Of a stretch of 64,000 nt of DNA, positions 24,479-34,141 are shown one piece after another. The stretch is from Ramlibacter rhizophilus (GTDB taxonomy: Bacteria; Pseudomonadota; Gammaproteobacteria; Burkholderiales; Burkholderiaceae_C), in NCBI RefSeq assembly GCF_004681965.1, contig NZ_SMLL01000003.1:496001-560000 (forward strand), given 5' to 3'. The stretch's first letter is position 1, and every line of letters starts with the position of its first letter. The notes beneath the pieces were generated by a model that had not been told where the DNA came from, did no database searches, and saw nothing but the letters and a program-made list of their open reading frames with translations. Position numbers and translations under genes: made by a program.

Positions 24479-26914
24479 GTGAAGCGCGCCCTGGCGTCGC
24501 AGTGGCTGGCCGCACGCGGCTGGAAGCCCTTCGCCTTCCAGCGCGAGGTCTGGCGCCACGTGGCGGCCGGGCGCAGCGGGCTGCTGCATGCGAGCACCGG
24601 GGCCGGCAAGACCTATGCGGTGTGGCTGGGCATCGTGCAGGCCGTGGCGGGCGAGGCGTCCGGCACGGCCCCGGGCCTGCGCGTGCTGTGGATCACGCCC
24701 ATGCGCGCCCTGGCCTCGGACACGGCCAAGGCCCTGGCCGAGCCGCTGAGCGATCTGCTGCCCGCGTGGTCGCTGGGCCTGCGCACCGGCGACACGCCCT
24801 CGGCCGAGCGCGCGCGCCAGGACCGGCGCCTGCCGCAGGTTCTGGTGACCACGCCGGAGTCGCTGAGCCTGCTGCTCTCGCGCGAGAACGCGCGCGCGGA
24901 GCTGGGGGGCGTGTCCCATGTGGTGGTGGACGAGTGGCACGAGCTCCTGGGCAGCAAGCGCGGCGTGCAGGTGCAGCTGGCGCTGGCGCGGCTGCGCGTG
25001 TGGAACCCGGCGCTGGTGAGCTGGGGCCTGTCGGCCACGCTGGGCGACATGGCGCTGGCCGCGCAGGCCTTGTGCGGCCCCGGCAGCGAGCCCGCGCGGG
25101 TGCAGGGCAAGGTGCACAAGGACCTGGTGATCGACACCCTGCTGCCGCCCGACCCCGGCCGCCATGCCTGGGCGGGGCACCTGGGCGCGCAGATGCAGCA
25201 GCCCGTGGCCGAGGAGATCGCGCGCTCGGGGACCACGCTGGTCTTCACCAACGTGCGCTCGCAGGCCGAGATCTGGTACCAGCTGCTGCTGCAGGCGCGC
25301 CCGGACTGGGCCGGCGAGATCGCGCTGCACCACGGCTCTCTGGACCGCGCCACGCGCGACTGGGTCGAGGACGGCCTCAAGCAGGGGCGCCTGAAGGCCG
25401 TGGTGGCCACCTCCTCGCTGGACCTCGGCGTGGACTTCCTGCCGGTCGAACGCGTGCTGCAGATCGGCTCGGCCAAGGCGGTGGCGCGCATGCTGCAGCG
25501 CGCCGGGCGCAGCGGCCATGCGCCGGGCCGCCGCAGCCGGCTGACGCTGGTGCCCACGAATGCCCTGGAGCTGGTGGAAGCCGCGGCCGTGCGGCGGGCC
25601 ATGCGGGCGGGGCAGCTGGAAAGCCGCGAACCGCCGGACAAGCCGCTGGACGTGCTGGTGCAGCACCTGGTCACCCTGGCCCTGGGCGGCGGCTTCCACG
25701 AGGACGCCGTGTTCGAGGAAGTTCGCGCGGCGTATTCGTACCGCCAGCTCACGCGCGAGGAGTTCGACTGGGCCATGGCCTTCTGCGCGCGCGGCGGCCA
25801 GAGCCTGACCGCCTACCCGGACTACCACCGCATCGCGCGGGACGAGGAGGGCCTGTGGCGCGTGCCGGACCGCGGCATCGCGCGGCGCCACCGCATGGGC
25901 ATCGGCACCATCGTGAGCGACGCGAACCTGCAGGTGAAGTACGTGGGCGGCGCCACGCTGGGCACCATGGAGGAAGGCTTCATCGCCCGACTGCGGCCCG
26001 GCGACTGCTTCTACTTCGCCGGGCGCCTGCTGGAGTTCGTGCGCCTGCGCGAGATGGTGGCCTACGTGCGCCGGCCCACGCGCAGCAAGGGGACGGTTCC
26101 CACCTGGCAGGGCAGCAAGATGGCGCTGTCGGCGCAGATGGGGCGGGCAGTGCTGGAGGTGATGCAGCTGGCCGCCGACGGGCGCTTCCCGGACCCGGAG
26201 CTCAAGGCCGCGCGGCCCATGCTGCAGACGCAGGCGCGCCTCTCACGCCTGCCCACGCCCGACACGCTGCTGGTGGAAAGCCTGCGATCGCGCGAAGGGC
26301 AGCATGTGTTCATCCATCCCTTCGCGGGCCGCCACGTGCACCTGGGCCTGGCGAGCCTCCTGGCCTGGCGCCTCGCGCGCGAGCGGCCCAACACCTTCAG
26401 CCTGTCGGTGAACGACTACGGCTTCGAGCTGCTCGCGGCCGAGCCCTTCGCGCTGGACGATTTGCTGGCCGGACGCCTGTTCGAGGACGGCGAGCTGCTG
26501 CACGACGTGCTCGCCTCGCTGAACGCCTCGGAGATGGCGCGGCGGCGCTTCCGCGAGATCGCGCGCATCGCCGGCCTGGTGTTCACCGGCTACCCGGGCC
26601 AGCCGCGCAGCGCGCGCCAGCTGCAGGCGAGCAGCGGCCTCTTCTACGAAGTGTTCCGCAAGTGGGACGCGGGCAACCTCCTCATCACCCAGGCCGAGCG
26701 CGAAGTGCTGGGGCAGGAGCTGGAGATCACGCGCCTGGCGGCGACGCTGGCGCGCATGCGGGTGCAGCGCATCGAGCATGTGGGGCTGGCGACGGCCAGT
26801 CCGCTGAGCCTGCCGCTCATGGTGGAGCGCTTTCGCGAGAAGCTAACGACCGAGCAGCTCTCCGAGCGGCTGGACCGCATGCTGCGCGCGATGGAGGCCG
26901 AGTCCACGCGCTGA
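24479..26914 (+). CDS. Ligase-associated DEXH-box DNA helicase (Lhr-Core)
   Basis: An 811-residue superfamily 2 helicase of the Lhr-Core type, a 3'-to-5' ssDNA translocase in Pseudomonas. Visible motifs are the Q-like FAFQREVW, Walker A STGAGKT (residues 39-45), Walker [18 protein letters not shown] (about 150), GLSATLGD (motif III), and [18 protein letters not shown] and [11 protein letters not shown] (motifs IV-VI). A winged-helix and DUF4494-like C-terminal region follows. The start is GTG at 24479. Its cluster partners, exonuclease and ligase, are 15.6 kb upstream. The fourth usual member, the metallophosphoesterase (PdeM/MPE), is not in the window. Confidence 0.93.
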   Translation: MKRALASQWLAARGWKPFAFQREVWRHVAAGRSGLLHASTGAGKTYAVWLGIVQAVAGEASGTAPGLRVLWITPMRALASDTAKALAEPLSDLLPAWSLGLRTGDTPSAERARQDRRLPQVLVTTPESLSLLLSRENARAELGGVSHVVVDEWHELLGSKRGVQVQLALARLRVWNPALVSWGLSATLGDMALAAQALCGPGSEPARVQGKVHKDLVIDTLLPPDPGRHAWAGHLGAQMQQPVAEEIARSGTTLVFTNVRSQAEIWYQLLLQARPDWAGEIALHHGSLDRATRDWVEDGLKQGRLKAVVATSSLDLGVDFLPVERVLQIGSAKAVARMLQRAGRSGHAPGRRSRLTLVPTNALELVEAAAVRRAMRAGQLESREPPDKPLDVLVQHLVTLALGGGFHEDAVFEEVRAAYSYRQLTREEFDWAMAFCARGGQSLTAYPDYHRIARDEEGLWRVPDRGIARRHRMGIGTIVSDANLQVKYVGGATLGTMEEGFIARLRPGDCFYFAGRLLEFVRLREMVAYVRRPTRSKGTVPTWQGSKMALSAQMGRAVLEVMQLAADGRFPDPELKAARPMLQTQARLSRLPTPDTLLVESLRSREGQHVFIHPFAGRHVHLGLASLLAWRLARERPNTFSLSVNDYGFELLAAEPFALDDLLAGRLFEDGELLHDVLASLNASEMARRRFREIARIAGLVFTGYPGQPRSARQLQASSGLFYEVFRKWDAGNLLITQAEREVLGQELEITRLAATLARMRVQRIEHVGLATASPLSLPLMVERFREKLTTEQLSERLDRMLRAMEAESTR

Positions 26915-27065
26915 CGGCAGGCCGGACGGAACGCAGGCCGGCGCTTGCGTTTGTCCTACGGGCAGATGGCATGGTGTCCAACGCCGGCAGCTCGGGACGC
27001 GGCCAACATCGGGTCCACCCGAGGGCGCACCCCGTCGCGCCCCGCATGTCCCCAAGGAGTGACCC

Positions 27066-28670
27066 ATGAAATTCAACCGCTACAAGACCCTGACCGCGGC
27101 CTCGTCCGCTGCCGTGCTGCTGGCCCTGGTGGGCTGCGGCGACCGCGAGATCGAAACCACCTCCGTCACGCCGACGACGACCGGCCAGCCCGTGGCCGCC
27201 GCGCCGGTGGTTACCGCGCCCGACGCGAACCTGCCTGCGACGCAGGCCGCAGCGCAGCCGGAAGCCGAGGAGCGCCCCGTGCAGCAGGCCGTGGAGCAGG
27301 CGCAGCAGGAGACGCAGCAGACGCTGAACCAGGCCGAGAACCAGGCCCAGCAGGCCTTGCAGGAAGCGCAGAAGACCACCAGCCAGGCCATGGAGACCGC
27401 CAGCGAGCAGGTCAAGCAGGAGTTCAACCAGGCGCAGCAGCAGACCACCGAGACCCTGCAGGAAGCCAAGGGCGAGGCGCAGCAGGCGGCGCAGGAAATC
27501 CGCCAGGACTACGCGCAGCTGCAGCAGGAAATGCAGCAGGCCCGCGAGGAGCTGAAGCAGGCGCGTGAAGACCTGGCGCAGGCGCGCCAGGAGGCCCAGC
27601 AGAACGTGCAGGAGGCTCGCACCGAGGCGCAGCAGAACCTGCAGGAAGCGCGTCGTGATGCCCAGGAGACCGTGGCCGAGGCGCGCCAGGAAAGCCAGTC
27701 CAACCTGCAGGACGCGCGCCAGGAGGTCCGCAGCCAAGCGCAGGACGTGCGTCAGGACATGAGCCAGGCCCGCACGGAGATCGCGCAGGCCACGCCGCCG
27801 CAGCAGGATCGTGACACGGCCAGCGCCGGCGCCTCGGCCTCGCAGGGCTCCGACAAAGGCGTGAACTGGCAGGACCAGAAGATGGAACGCGCCGAATCAC
27901 CCGAGCGCGCGACCATGGCCATGGGCAGCTCCGGCTCGACCTCGGCGCAGGGCAGCAGCGCCGCATCGTCCTCCCAAGGCAGCGGCAGCGCCGACAAGGC
28001 GGCCACGAGCGACTCGGGCACGAAGTCCATGGGCGCCGCGGGTGCCTCGGGCTCGTCCGACACGGCACGCACCGGCATCACCGGCGAGATCAACGACGCC
28101 CAGATCACCGCCAAGGTGAACACCGGCCTGTCGGTGGACAAGCGCCTGAGCGCCACCGGCATCAACGTGGACACCGAAGCTGGCGTGGTCACGCTCAAGG
28201 GCAATGCGCCGACGCAGGAAGCCAAGCAGCGGGCCGGGGAGATCGCCCGCTATGTGGCCGGCGTGAAGGACGTGAAGAACGAGCTCGAGATCAAGCAGGA
28301 CACGGCCGGCACCGGCTCGGGTTCCTCGACCATGGGCGCAGGCGCGTCCTCGGGCAGCACCGGCTCGGGCACCTCGAGCATGGGCGCGGCCTCGTCGAGC
28401 GCGGACAAGTCCTCCTCCAGCAGCGCCGGCGGAATGAATGCCGACGGCACGGCGGCCGACCTGACCATCACCACCAAGGTGACGACGGGCCTGTCCGTGG
28501 ACCGGGACCTGGGCGACAAGCGCCTGGACGTGGCGACCAAGGAGCGCGTGGTGACCCTCAAGGGCACCGTGCCCTCGGAAGAGGCCAAGAAGCGCGCCGC
28601 CGAGATCGCGGGCAACGTGGAGAACGTCAAGGAAGTGAAGAACGAGCTGAAGGTGGTCAAGTCCAGCTGA
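27066..28670 (+). CDS. Lipoprotein with long coiled coil and two BON domains
   Basis: A 534-residue envelope protein. The signal peptide ends in the lipobox LVGC (Cys about residue 24). Residues about 70-245 are an uninterrupted Gln/Glu/Ala/Arg-rich helix with 11-residue periodicity (units like QEARTEAQQNL), resembling LEA or apolipoprotein repeats. A Ser/Gly linker leads to a first BON domain (about 335-405), another Ser/Gly linker, and a second BON domain (about 455-530). BON domains bind lipid or envelope surfaces. The ATG has AAGGAG 7 nt upstream. A stress-protective envelope role is inferred; a smaller BON lipoprotein is at 33166. Confidence 0.85.
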   Translation: MKFNRYKTLTAASSAAVLLALVGCGDREIETTSVTPTTTGQPVAAAPVVTAPDANLPATQAAAQPEAEERPVQQAVEQAQQETQQTLNQAENQAQQALQEAQKTTSQAMETASEQVKQEFNQAQQQTTETLQEAKGEAQQAAQEIRQDYAQLQQEMQQAREELKQAREDLAQARQEAQQNVQEARTEAQQNLQEARRDAQETVAEARQESQSNLQDARQEVRSQAQDVRQDMSQARTEIAQATPPQQDRDTASAGASASQGSDKGVNWQDQKMERAESPERATMAMGSSGSTSAQGSSAASSSQGSGSADKAATSDSGTKSMGAAGASGSSDTARTGITGEINDAQITAKVNTGLSVDKRLSATGINVDTEAGVVTLKGNAPTQEAKQRAGEIARYVAGVKDVKNELEIKQDTAGTGSGSSTMGAGASSGSTGSGTSSMGAASSSADKSSSSSAGGMNADGTAADLTITTKVTTGLSVDRDLGDKRLDVATKERVVTLKGTVPSEEAKKRAAEIAGNVENVKEVKNELKVVKSS

Positions 28671-28716
28671 CGTTCGGCATGCGGCGGGCCTGAACGGTCC
28701 GCCTCACGTGCGCATC

Positions 28717-28753
28717 ATGGCCGGGTGGCGTCACGCTGCCCGGCCATTCTTTC
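28717..28753 (+). terminator. Rho-independent terminator after the BON lipoprotein
   Basis: Perfect 9-bp arms ATGGCCGGG (28717-28725) and CCCGGCCAT (28739-28747) with a 13-nt loop are followed by TCTTTCG. It lies 47 nt after the stop codon. A smaller GC hairpin precedes it. Confidence 0.68.
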
Positions 28754-28904
28754 GTCCCGTGTGCGGACCGGTGCTCAGCCCAGGCTCTTGTCTTTTCCTA
28801 CGCGCGCTGTCGCGCCGTGCCCACCCGGGCGGGGCGGCGGGCGCCGCAGCATGGTCCGGCCATGCGACTTGTCTGCTGTTCCAGCACGGAGAAAGGGGCT
28901 GCCC

Positions 28905-29663
28905 ATGCCGGAGGCTGAGGGCGCCATGGCACTCGACGGGGTGGCGGCCGGCATCGTGTTCGCCTTCGCGCTGGTGCATGCCTACGGCGGGCGCCTGCGC
29001 TTTCTCAGCCGCACGCCGCGCAGCGTGTGGCTGTCCGTGGGTGGCGGGGTCTCGGTGGCCTACGTCTTCCTGCACCTGTTGCCGGACCTGCAGCGCAGCC
29101 AGCAGCGCCTGGAGCAGATGCTGGAAATCGGCGGCTGGCTGAACCACCACATCTACCTGATGGCGCTGGCGGGCCTGACCCTGTTCTACGGGCTGGAGCG
29201 CCTGGCCTGCCGCTCGCGCGGCGGCGGGGTCGGCATCGACGAGGGGCAGTCCACGCCGCAAGGCGTGTACACGCTGCACATCTCGGCCTTCGCCATCTAC
29301 AACTTCGCCGTCGGCGTGCTGCTGGCCACGCGGGAGGAGGGCAGCCTCGGCGAGCTGGTCCTCTACGGCGTGGCCCTGGCGCTGCACTTCCTCGTCAACG
29401 ACTACGGGCTGCGCAACCACCATCGCGCCCGCTACCAGCGCCACGGCCGCTGGCTGCTGGCGGCGGCCGTGGTGCTGGGCTGGCTCACCGGGCTGTTCGC
29501 GCCCCTGCCGCCGCTGACGGTGGAGGTGGCCGTCGCGCTGCTGGCCGGCGGCATCGTCATGAACGTGATGAAGGAGGAACTGCCGGGCGAGCGGGAGAGC
29601 CGGTTCAGCGCGTTCCTGGCGGGCGTGGTGCTGTACGGGGCCTTGCTGGTGTCGGTGGGTTGA
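28905..29663 (+). CDS. Polytopic membrane protein, possibly a distant ZIP-like transporter
   Basis: A 252-residue protein with about seven to eight hydrophobic segments. It has histidine-bearing membrane motifs (VFLHLLPDLQ, LNHHIYLMAL, ALHFLVNDYGLRNHH) and a late MNVMKEELPGERESRFSAF motif. The spacing of His/Asp/Glu in helices recalls ZIP metal transporters, but the canonical HNxxEG motif is missing, so the assignment is tentative. ATG 28905 follows a GAAAGGGG sequence; ATG 28926 is an alternative. It is convergent with nrdJ, 10 bp from its stop. Confidence 0.7.
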   Translation: MPEAEGAMALDGVAAGIVFAFALVHAYGGRLRFLSRTPRSVWLSVGGGVSVAYVFLHLLPDLQRSQQRLEQMLEIGGWLNHHIYLMALAGLTLFYGLERLACRSRGGGVGIDEGQSTPQGVYTLHISAFAIYNFAVGVLLATREEGSLGELVLYGVALALHFLVNDYGLRNHHRARYQRHGRWLLAAAVVLGWLTGLFAPLPPLTVEVAVALLAGGIVMNVMKEELPGERESRFSAFLAGVVLYGALLVSVG

Positions 29664-29673
29664 GCGGGCACGC

Positions 29674-32067
29674 TCAGCCGCAGCTGCCGAGATAGCCGCA
29701 CTGGCCACACCAGTCGCAGCCGTCGCGCCGCACCAGCGCGTGCGCGCCGCACTCCGGGCAGCGCCGCCCGCCGGCGTCCGCAGCCACCACGCTGGGCGCG
29801 GGCTCGGGCGTTGCCAGGCCGGGCACGGAGGCGTCCGAACGCCGGGCGATGATGTTCTGCACCGCATACGCGATGGCCGCCACCTCGGAGTCGTGCCAGC
29901 GCGGGACCTCGGTGCCGTCGGCGCGCCGCAGCGTCCCCAGGCGCACGGGCCCCTGGTCCCAGGCGACCTTGCGCATGTCGGACAGCGCGCGCTCCAGGAA
30001 GCCGCCGCGCGCGGCCAGCGAGAGCATGCGCATGCAGGCCGAAATCCATTGCTGCGATTCGCTGCGCTGGCCCACCGGCATGAAGAACTCGATGGCCCGT
30101 TCGCGCCCGCCCTCCACGGGCAGGAAGGACACCAGCAGGTACAGGGTCTGGCGGCCCTCGCGGGTCCAGTACTCGATCTTCTCGGCCACCGCGGGCAGCG
30201 CGCCGGGCGGGCGGCGGGCGATCACGGCGCGCATGGGGTCGGAAGCAGGCTCGTCCGGCGCGGCTTGGGCCGTCTCCAGCACCGCGCCGCGGCCGGCGCT
30301 GGGGCGGTAGGTGGACAGGCCCTTGAGGCCGCTGGCCCAGGCGGTCCGGTACAGGTCCTGGAACGACTCCCAGGGGCAGTCGGCCGGCACGTTCACCGTC
30401 TTGGAGATGCCGGTGTCGATGAAGGGCTGCACTGCCGCGACCATGGCCAGGTGGTCCGCTGGCGCGAGTTCCAGGGCCGAGACGAAGGCCGGCGGGAGCG
30501 GCGCCTCCTCGCCCGCCAGGGACCGCCACAGGCGAAAGGCGTGGTCCTGCACCTGGTAGACGGTGGTGCTGCCGTCCGGCTCCCGCTTGTGGCGCCGGTA
30601 GGTCCAGGCAAAGGGCGGCTCGATGCCGTTGGAGGCGTTGTCCGCGAAGGCCAGGCTCACGGTGCCCGTGGGCGCGATGGACAGCAGGTGGCTGTTGCGG
30701 ATACCGTGCTTCGCAATGGCCTCGCGCAGCGGTGCGTCCAGGCGCGAGGCGAAGCTGCCCGGGCGCAGGTAGCCTTCGGCGCGAAAGGCCGCAAAGGGGC
30801 CTTTCTCCTGCGCCAGCGCCACCGAGGCGCGGTAGGCCGCATCGCGCATGTGGCGGGCGATGCGCGCGGCCATGGCGCGGCCCGCATCGTTGTCGTAGCG
30901 CAGGCCCAGCATGGCCAGGGTGTTGCCCAGGCCCGTGAAGCCCACGCCGATGCGCCGCTTGGCCATTGCCTCCTCGCGCTGCTGGGGCAGGGGCCAGAAG
31001 CTCAGCGCCAGCACGTTGTCCAGCGCGCGCACCTGCACGGCCACGGCCTGCTCGAAGGCCGCGAAGTCGAATTGCGCCACGCCGTCCAGGCCGAAGGGGT
31101 GGCGCACGAAGCGGGGCAGGATGAGGGGGCCGAGGTCGCAGCAGCCATAGGCCGGCAGCGGCTGCTCGCCGCAGGGGTTGGTCGCGGCGATCTGCTCGCA
31201 GTAGGCGAGGTTGTTGTCGCGGGCGATGGCGTCGAGGAACAGCACGCCGGGTTCGGCGGTGTCGTAGGTCGAGCGCATGACCTCGTCCCACAGCGTGCGG
31301 GCGGGCAGGTGGCGGTAGACCCACAGGCCGTCCTCGCGCTGGTGCGCGCCGGCCGCGAGCTGCGCCGGGCCGGGGCGCGCGCGGTGGACGAGCGGCCAGT
31401 CGGCGCCGGCCGCGAGCGCCTGCATGAAGGCGTCGGGCACGCCGACGGAGACGTTGAAGTTGCGCCAGCGCGCCGGGTCGTGCTTGGCTGCGACGAAGGC
31501 CTGGATGTCCGGGTGGTCGATGCGCAGCACGCCCATCTGCGCGCCGCGGCGGGCGCCGGCGCTTTCCACCGTGGCACAGGAGCGGTCGAAGACGTCCATG
31601 TAGCTGCAGGGCCCGCTCGCGACCGAGCCGGTGCCGCCGACATGAGCGCCGTGCGGCCGGATGCGCGAGAAGTCGTAGCCGACGCCACCGCCGCGGCGCA
31701 GGGTCTCGGCGGCTTCGCGCAGCGCCTCGTAGATGCCGGGCTGGCCCTCGTCGTCGCGACCCTGGATGCTGTCGCCCACCGGTTGCACGAAGCAATTGAT
31801 CAGGGTGGCGTCCAGTCCGCTGCCGGCGGCGCTCATGATGCGTCCGGCGCCGATGGCACCCGCCTGCAGGTTGGCCAGGAAGCGCGCCTGCCACTCGCCT
31901 TGCAGGGCCGGGGCCTCGACGCTGGCCAGCGCGCGGGCGACGCGCGCGAACACCTCGGCTTCGCTGCGCTCGTCGCCCTTGCAGTACTTCTCGCGCAGCA
32001 CGACCTCGCTGATGTCCTGCGGGGCCGGCACGGGGGCGGGTTCGCGCTGCATGGCCGCTCCCGCCAT
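29674..32067 (-). CDS. nrdJ: Adenosylcobalamin-dependent ribonucleotide reductase (class II)
   Basis: A 797-residue single-chain reductase making dNTPs with a vitamin B12 radical. Active-site features are LINCFVQPVGDS (first redox Cys), ATNPCGEQPLPAYG (thiyl-radical Cys with the N-x-E pair), and SIAPTGTVSL. The C-terminus is a zinc-ribbon-like Cys cluster (CPECGAH, CDWCGQCG) that serves in re-reduction. There is no ATP-cone at the N-terminus. The start at 32067 overlaps the upstream gene's TGA (ATGA); ATG 32052 is an alternative. Coupling to a zinc metallopeptidase gene is notable. Oxygen-independent activity would let the cell make dNTPs under microaerobic conditions. Confidence 0.94.
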   Translation of the reverse strand: MAGAAMQREPAPVPAPQDISEVVLREKYCKGDERSEAEVFARVARALASVEAPALQGEWQARFLANLQAGAIGAGRIMSAAGSGLDATLINCFVQPVGDSIQGRDDEGQPGIYEALREAAETLRRGGGVGYDFSRIRPHGAHVGGTGSVASGPCSYMDVFDRSCATVESAGARRGAQMGVLRIDHPDIQAFVAAKHDPARWRNFNVSVGVPDAFMQALAAGADWPLVHRARPGPAQLAAGAHQREDGLWVYRHLPARTLWDEVMRSTYDTAEPGVLFLDAIARDNNLAYCEQIAATNPCGEQPLPAYGCCDLGPLILPRFVRHPFGLDGVAQFDFAAFEQAVAVQVRALDNVLALSFWPLPQQREEAMAKRRIGVGFTGLGNTLAMLGLRYDNDAGRAMAARIARHMRDAAYRASVALAQEKGPFAAFRAEGYLRPGSFASRLDAPLREAIAKHGIRNSHLLSIAPTGTVSLAFADNASNGIEPPFAWTYRRHKREPDGSTTVYQVQDHAFRLWRSLAGEEAPLPPAFVSALELAPADHLAMVAAVQPFIDTGISKTVNVPADCPWESFQDLYRTAWASGLKGLSTYRPSAGRGAVLETAQAAPDEPASDPMRAVIARRPPGALPAVAEKIEYWTREGRQTLYLLVSFLPVEGGRERAIEFFMPVGQRSESQQWISACMRMLSLAARGGFLERALSDMRKVAWDQGPVRLGTLRRADGTEVPRWHDSEVAAIAYAVQNIIARRSDASVPGLATPEPAPSVVAADAGGRRCPECGAHALVRRDGCDWCGQCGYLGSCG

Positions 32068-33125
32068 CAGCGCGGCGCAGCCTGGGCGTGGATCAGGTCG
32101 TGCACGAAGTGCAGCTTGTCCAGCGCCGCCGGGCTTGGCGCGAAGGGATAGGCATCCTCCTGGCCGAGGCTGCGCGTGAGGCTGTTGACGAGGACCGTGA
32201 GCGGCAGCCAGTGGCGCAGCAGCGAATCGAAGTCCAGCGGCGCACCGGCGAAGGGGTCCGGCACCTGCTCGGTCTCGAAGCCCGGCAGGGCCAGCTGCGT
32301 CTGGAATGACGAGGCCGTCTCCATCAGGTCCACCAGGTGCAGGTAGTGCGCCCAGGTTTCCGCCCAGTCTTCCCAGGGGTGTGAGGTGGCATAGGCGCTC
32401 ACGTGCCGCTCCTGCCACCCCGCGGGAGGACCGTGGGTGTAGTGGCGGTCGAGCGCGGCCGCGTAGTCGGCGCGCTCGTCGCCGAAGGCGCGGCGGAAGT
32501 CCTCGTGGCGGCCGGCCTGGTCGATCAGCTGCTCCCAGTAGAAGTGGCCGGACTCGTGGCGCAGATGCCCCAGGAGGGTGCGATAGGGCTCGTGCAGCGC
32601 CAGCCGCCGGCGCACGCGCTCGTCGTCGTCGGCTTCGGCCACGTTGAGCGTGATGACGCCGTCACTATGCCCAGTGAGCACCGGCTCGTGGGGCAGGTTG
32701 GCGAGGAAGTGGAAACGCGGTCCGGTCGACTCGCCCCCCGCAGGCCGCGTGTCCACCAGGCCCAGCCGCGCCAGCGTGAAGAAGAGGCGCCGCTTGGCGA
32801 CCTCGATGCGGAACCACCGCCGGCGGTTGTCGGGGATGGACAGGTCCGGGAGCCTGCGCGTCTGCCGGCAGGAGACGCACAGGGGATTGGGGTCGTCCGC
32901 GGCAACGCCGAAGTTGCAGGCGCGCGTGCGCGTGTGTTCGCAGGGACGCCAGCGGCCCGGGTCCGCGCCGCCCTTGCGGCGCCACGTGCCCGCGACCTCT
33001 GCGGGCTCGATCGCGCACAGGGCCATGCGATCGGGCAGGAAGGCGAGCTCACTGCTGCAACGCAGGCACCTGACGTTCTCGAAGAACAGTGCGTTGCCGC
33101 AGTGGTCGCAGCGGAAGATCCTCAT
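32067..33125 (-). CDS. Putative zinc-binding metallopeptidase (COG4307-like)
   Basis: A 352-residue cytoplasmic protein. The N-terminus is a zinc ribbon (CDHCGNALFFENVRCLRC), with a second Cys set further in (CEHTRTRACNFG ... CVSCRQ). The peptidase-like motif LRHESGHFYW (HExGH variant, HESGH) lies near residue 188, with WAETWAHYLH downstream as a likely third ligand. Its stop overlaps the nrdJ start, so the two are co-translated. Function is unknown; regulation or maturation of the reductase is possible but unproven. Confidence 0.82.
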   Translation of the reverse strand: MRIFRCDHCGNALFFENVRCLRCSSELAFLPDRMALCAIEPAEVAGTWRRKGGADPGRWRPCEHTRTRACNFGVAADDPNPLCVSCRQTRRLPDLSIPDNRRRWFRIEVAKRRLFFTLARLGLVDTRPAGGESTGPRFHFLANLPHEPVLTGHSDGVITLNVAEADDDERVRRRLALHEPYRTLLGHLRHESGHFYWEQLIDQAGRHEDFRRAFGDERADYAAALDRHYTHGPPAGWQERHVSAYATSHPWEDWAETWAHYLHLVDLMETASSFQTQLALPGFETEQVPDPFAGAPLDFDSLLRHWLPLTVLVNSLTRSLGQEDAYPFAPSPAALDKLHFVHDLIHAQAAPR

Positions 33126-33165
33126 GCCCGCATGGTATGCGGGATGAGGACCGAAGACCCGTCGG

Positions 33166-33483
33166 TCAGGGCCGCACGATCAGGTTGTTCACGACTTGGC
33201 GCACGCCGGGCGTGGTGCGGGCGAGCGCCTCGGCCTGGGCCTTCTCGGACGGCGACTTGGCGAAGCCGGACAGGGCGACGATGCCGTCGAGCGTGTCGAC
33301 GTTGATCGACATGCCGCCGGTGGTGCGGTCTTCCAGCAGCTTGGCCTTGACGCGGGCGGTGGTGACCTTGTCGTCCACGTAGCCGCCGACGGTGGTCTGG
33401 TCGCGCGCGACCGAGCAGCCGGCGGTGGTGAGGACGGCCAGGCCGGTCATGGCGGCCAGGAGGACGATACGGGCTTGTTTCAT
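33166..33483 (-). CDS. Small BON-domain lipoprotein
   Basis: A 105-residue protein. The signal peptide ends at the lipobox LTTAGC (Cys about residue 23). A single BON domain fills residues about 35-105 (VTTARVKAKLLEDRTTGGMSINVDTLDGIVALSGF). AAGGAG lies 6 nt before the ATG at 33483. It is the last gene on the strand after the YqjD/YqjE-like group, 52 nt behind the 201-aa gene, and is probably part of the same envelope-stress operon. Confidence 0.88.
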   Translation of the reverse strand: MKQARIVLLAAMTGLAVLTTAGCSVARDQTTVGGYVDDKVTTARVKAKLLEDRTTGGMSINVDTLDGIVALSGFAKSPSEKAQAEALARTTPGVRQVVNNLIVRP

Positions 33484-33535
33484 TGAAGACTCCTTGTTGA
33501 TGATGGTGTGTGCTGCGGGAAAGCGCGGTGCGGCG

Positions 33536-34141
33536 TCAGGGCGGCGGCGGCATGGTGGGCTCCTCCTCGCCGGGGCCGTAGACCGCGGCGATGAGCGCCG
33601 AGGACAGCTGGGGCGAACGCAGGGCCGCCAGGGCCAATCCACTCAGCGAGATGAGGCGCCAGGGCCGCGCCACCCAGATCACGGCGCCGACAGCAGCCGA
33701 CGCGGCCAGGAAGGTGAAGGGTCGGCGCTGTGCATAGGAGGACAGGGCAGGGGTCGCGAGTTCGACCACGAGCCGCGCGGGATGGTGCTGCCAGTAGGCG
33801 CGGCCCGCCTCCCCCAGCCCGGCGAAGCGGCCGCTGAAGAGGCGGTGCGCACGCTCGGCGTGGCGAGCCGCCGGGTCCGACTCGGCCCCCGGTCCCGCAT
33901 AGTCCAGCGCTTCGGCCCGGTCGGCCGCCTCGATGCGCGCCTCGGCGGCGGCCTGCTCGAAAGGTTCGTTGGCCTTGCGCACTTCGGGCGATGGCGAGGG
34001 CCCCGCGGAGCGCGACAAGCCGGCGGCCTGCGCCGCCTTGTTCAGCGCCGAGCGGATCATGCCGGGGCTTTCCTGCTTGCGCTGGATGTGCTCCAGGATG
34101 GCCAGGCGCGACTGCTCCAGGCGGTGGCTGTTTTCGCTCAT
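33536..34141 (-). CDS. Hypothetical protein of the YqjD/YqjE operon, C-terminal membrane anchor
   Basis: A 201-residue protein with a charged helical N-terminal half (LEQSRLAILEHIQRKQESP, EQAAAEARIEAADRAEAL) and two hydrophobic stretches at about 135-175. The ATG at 34141 overlaps the stop of the YqjE-like gene (ATGA). The position corresponds to yqjK in E. coli, but sequence similarity is not evident. The C-terminus is short and Pro-rich. Function is unknown. Confidence 0.72.
   Translation of the reverse strand: MSENSHRLEQSRLAILEHIQRKQESPGMIRSALNKAAQAAGLSRSAGPSPSPEVRKANEPFEQAAAEARIEAADRAEALDYAGPGAESDPAARHAERAHRLFSGRFAGLGEAGRAYWQHHPARLVVELATPALSSYAQRRPFTFLAASAAVGAVIWVARPWRLISLSGLALAALRSPQLSSALIAAVYGPGEEEPTMPPPP

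Noticed and set aside
24600-25800. Long open frames on the strand opposite the helicase, and similar ones opposite most GC-rich genes
   Set aside because: They arise from GC-biased third positions; their products are Arg/Ala/Pro-rich with no motifs, and the sense frames have clear families.
27240-27800. Repetitive DNA that could be taken for a repeat array or CRISPR
   Set aside because: The repeats follow the codons of an 11-residue coiled-coil motif within one open frame; unit spacing and sequence vary and there are no spacers.
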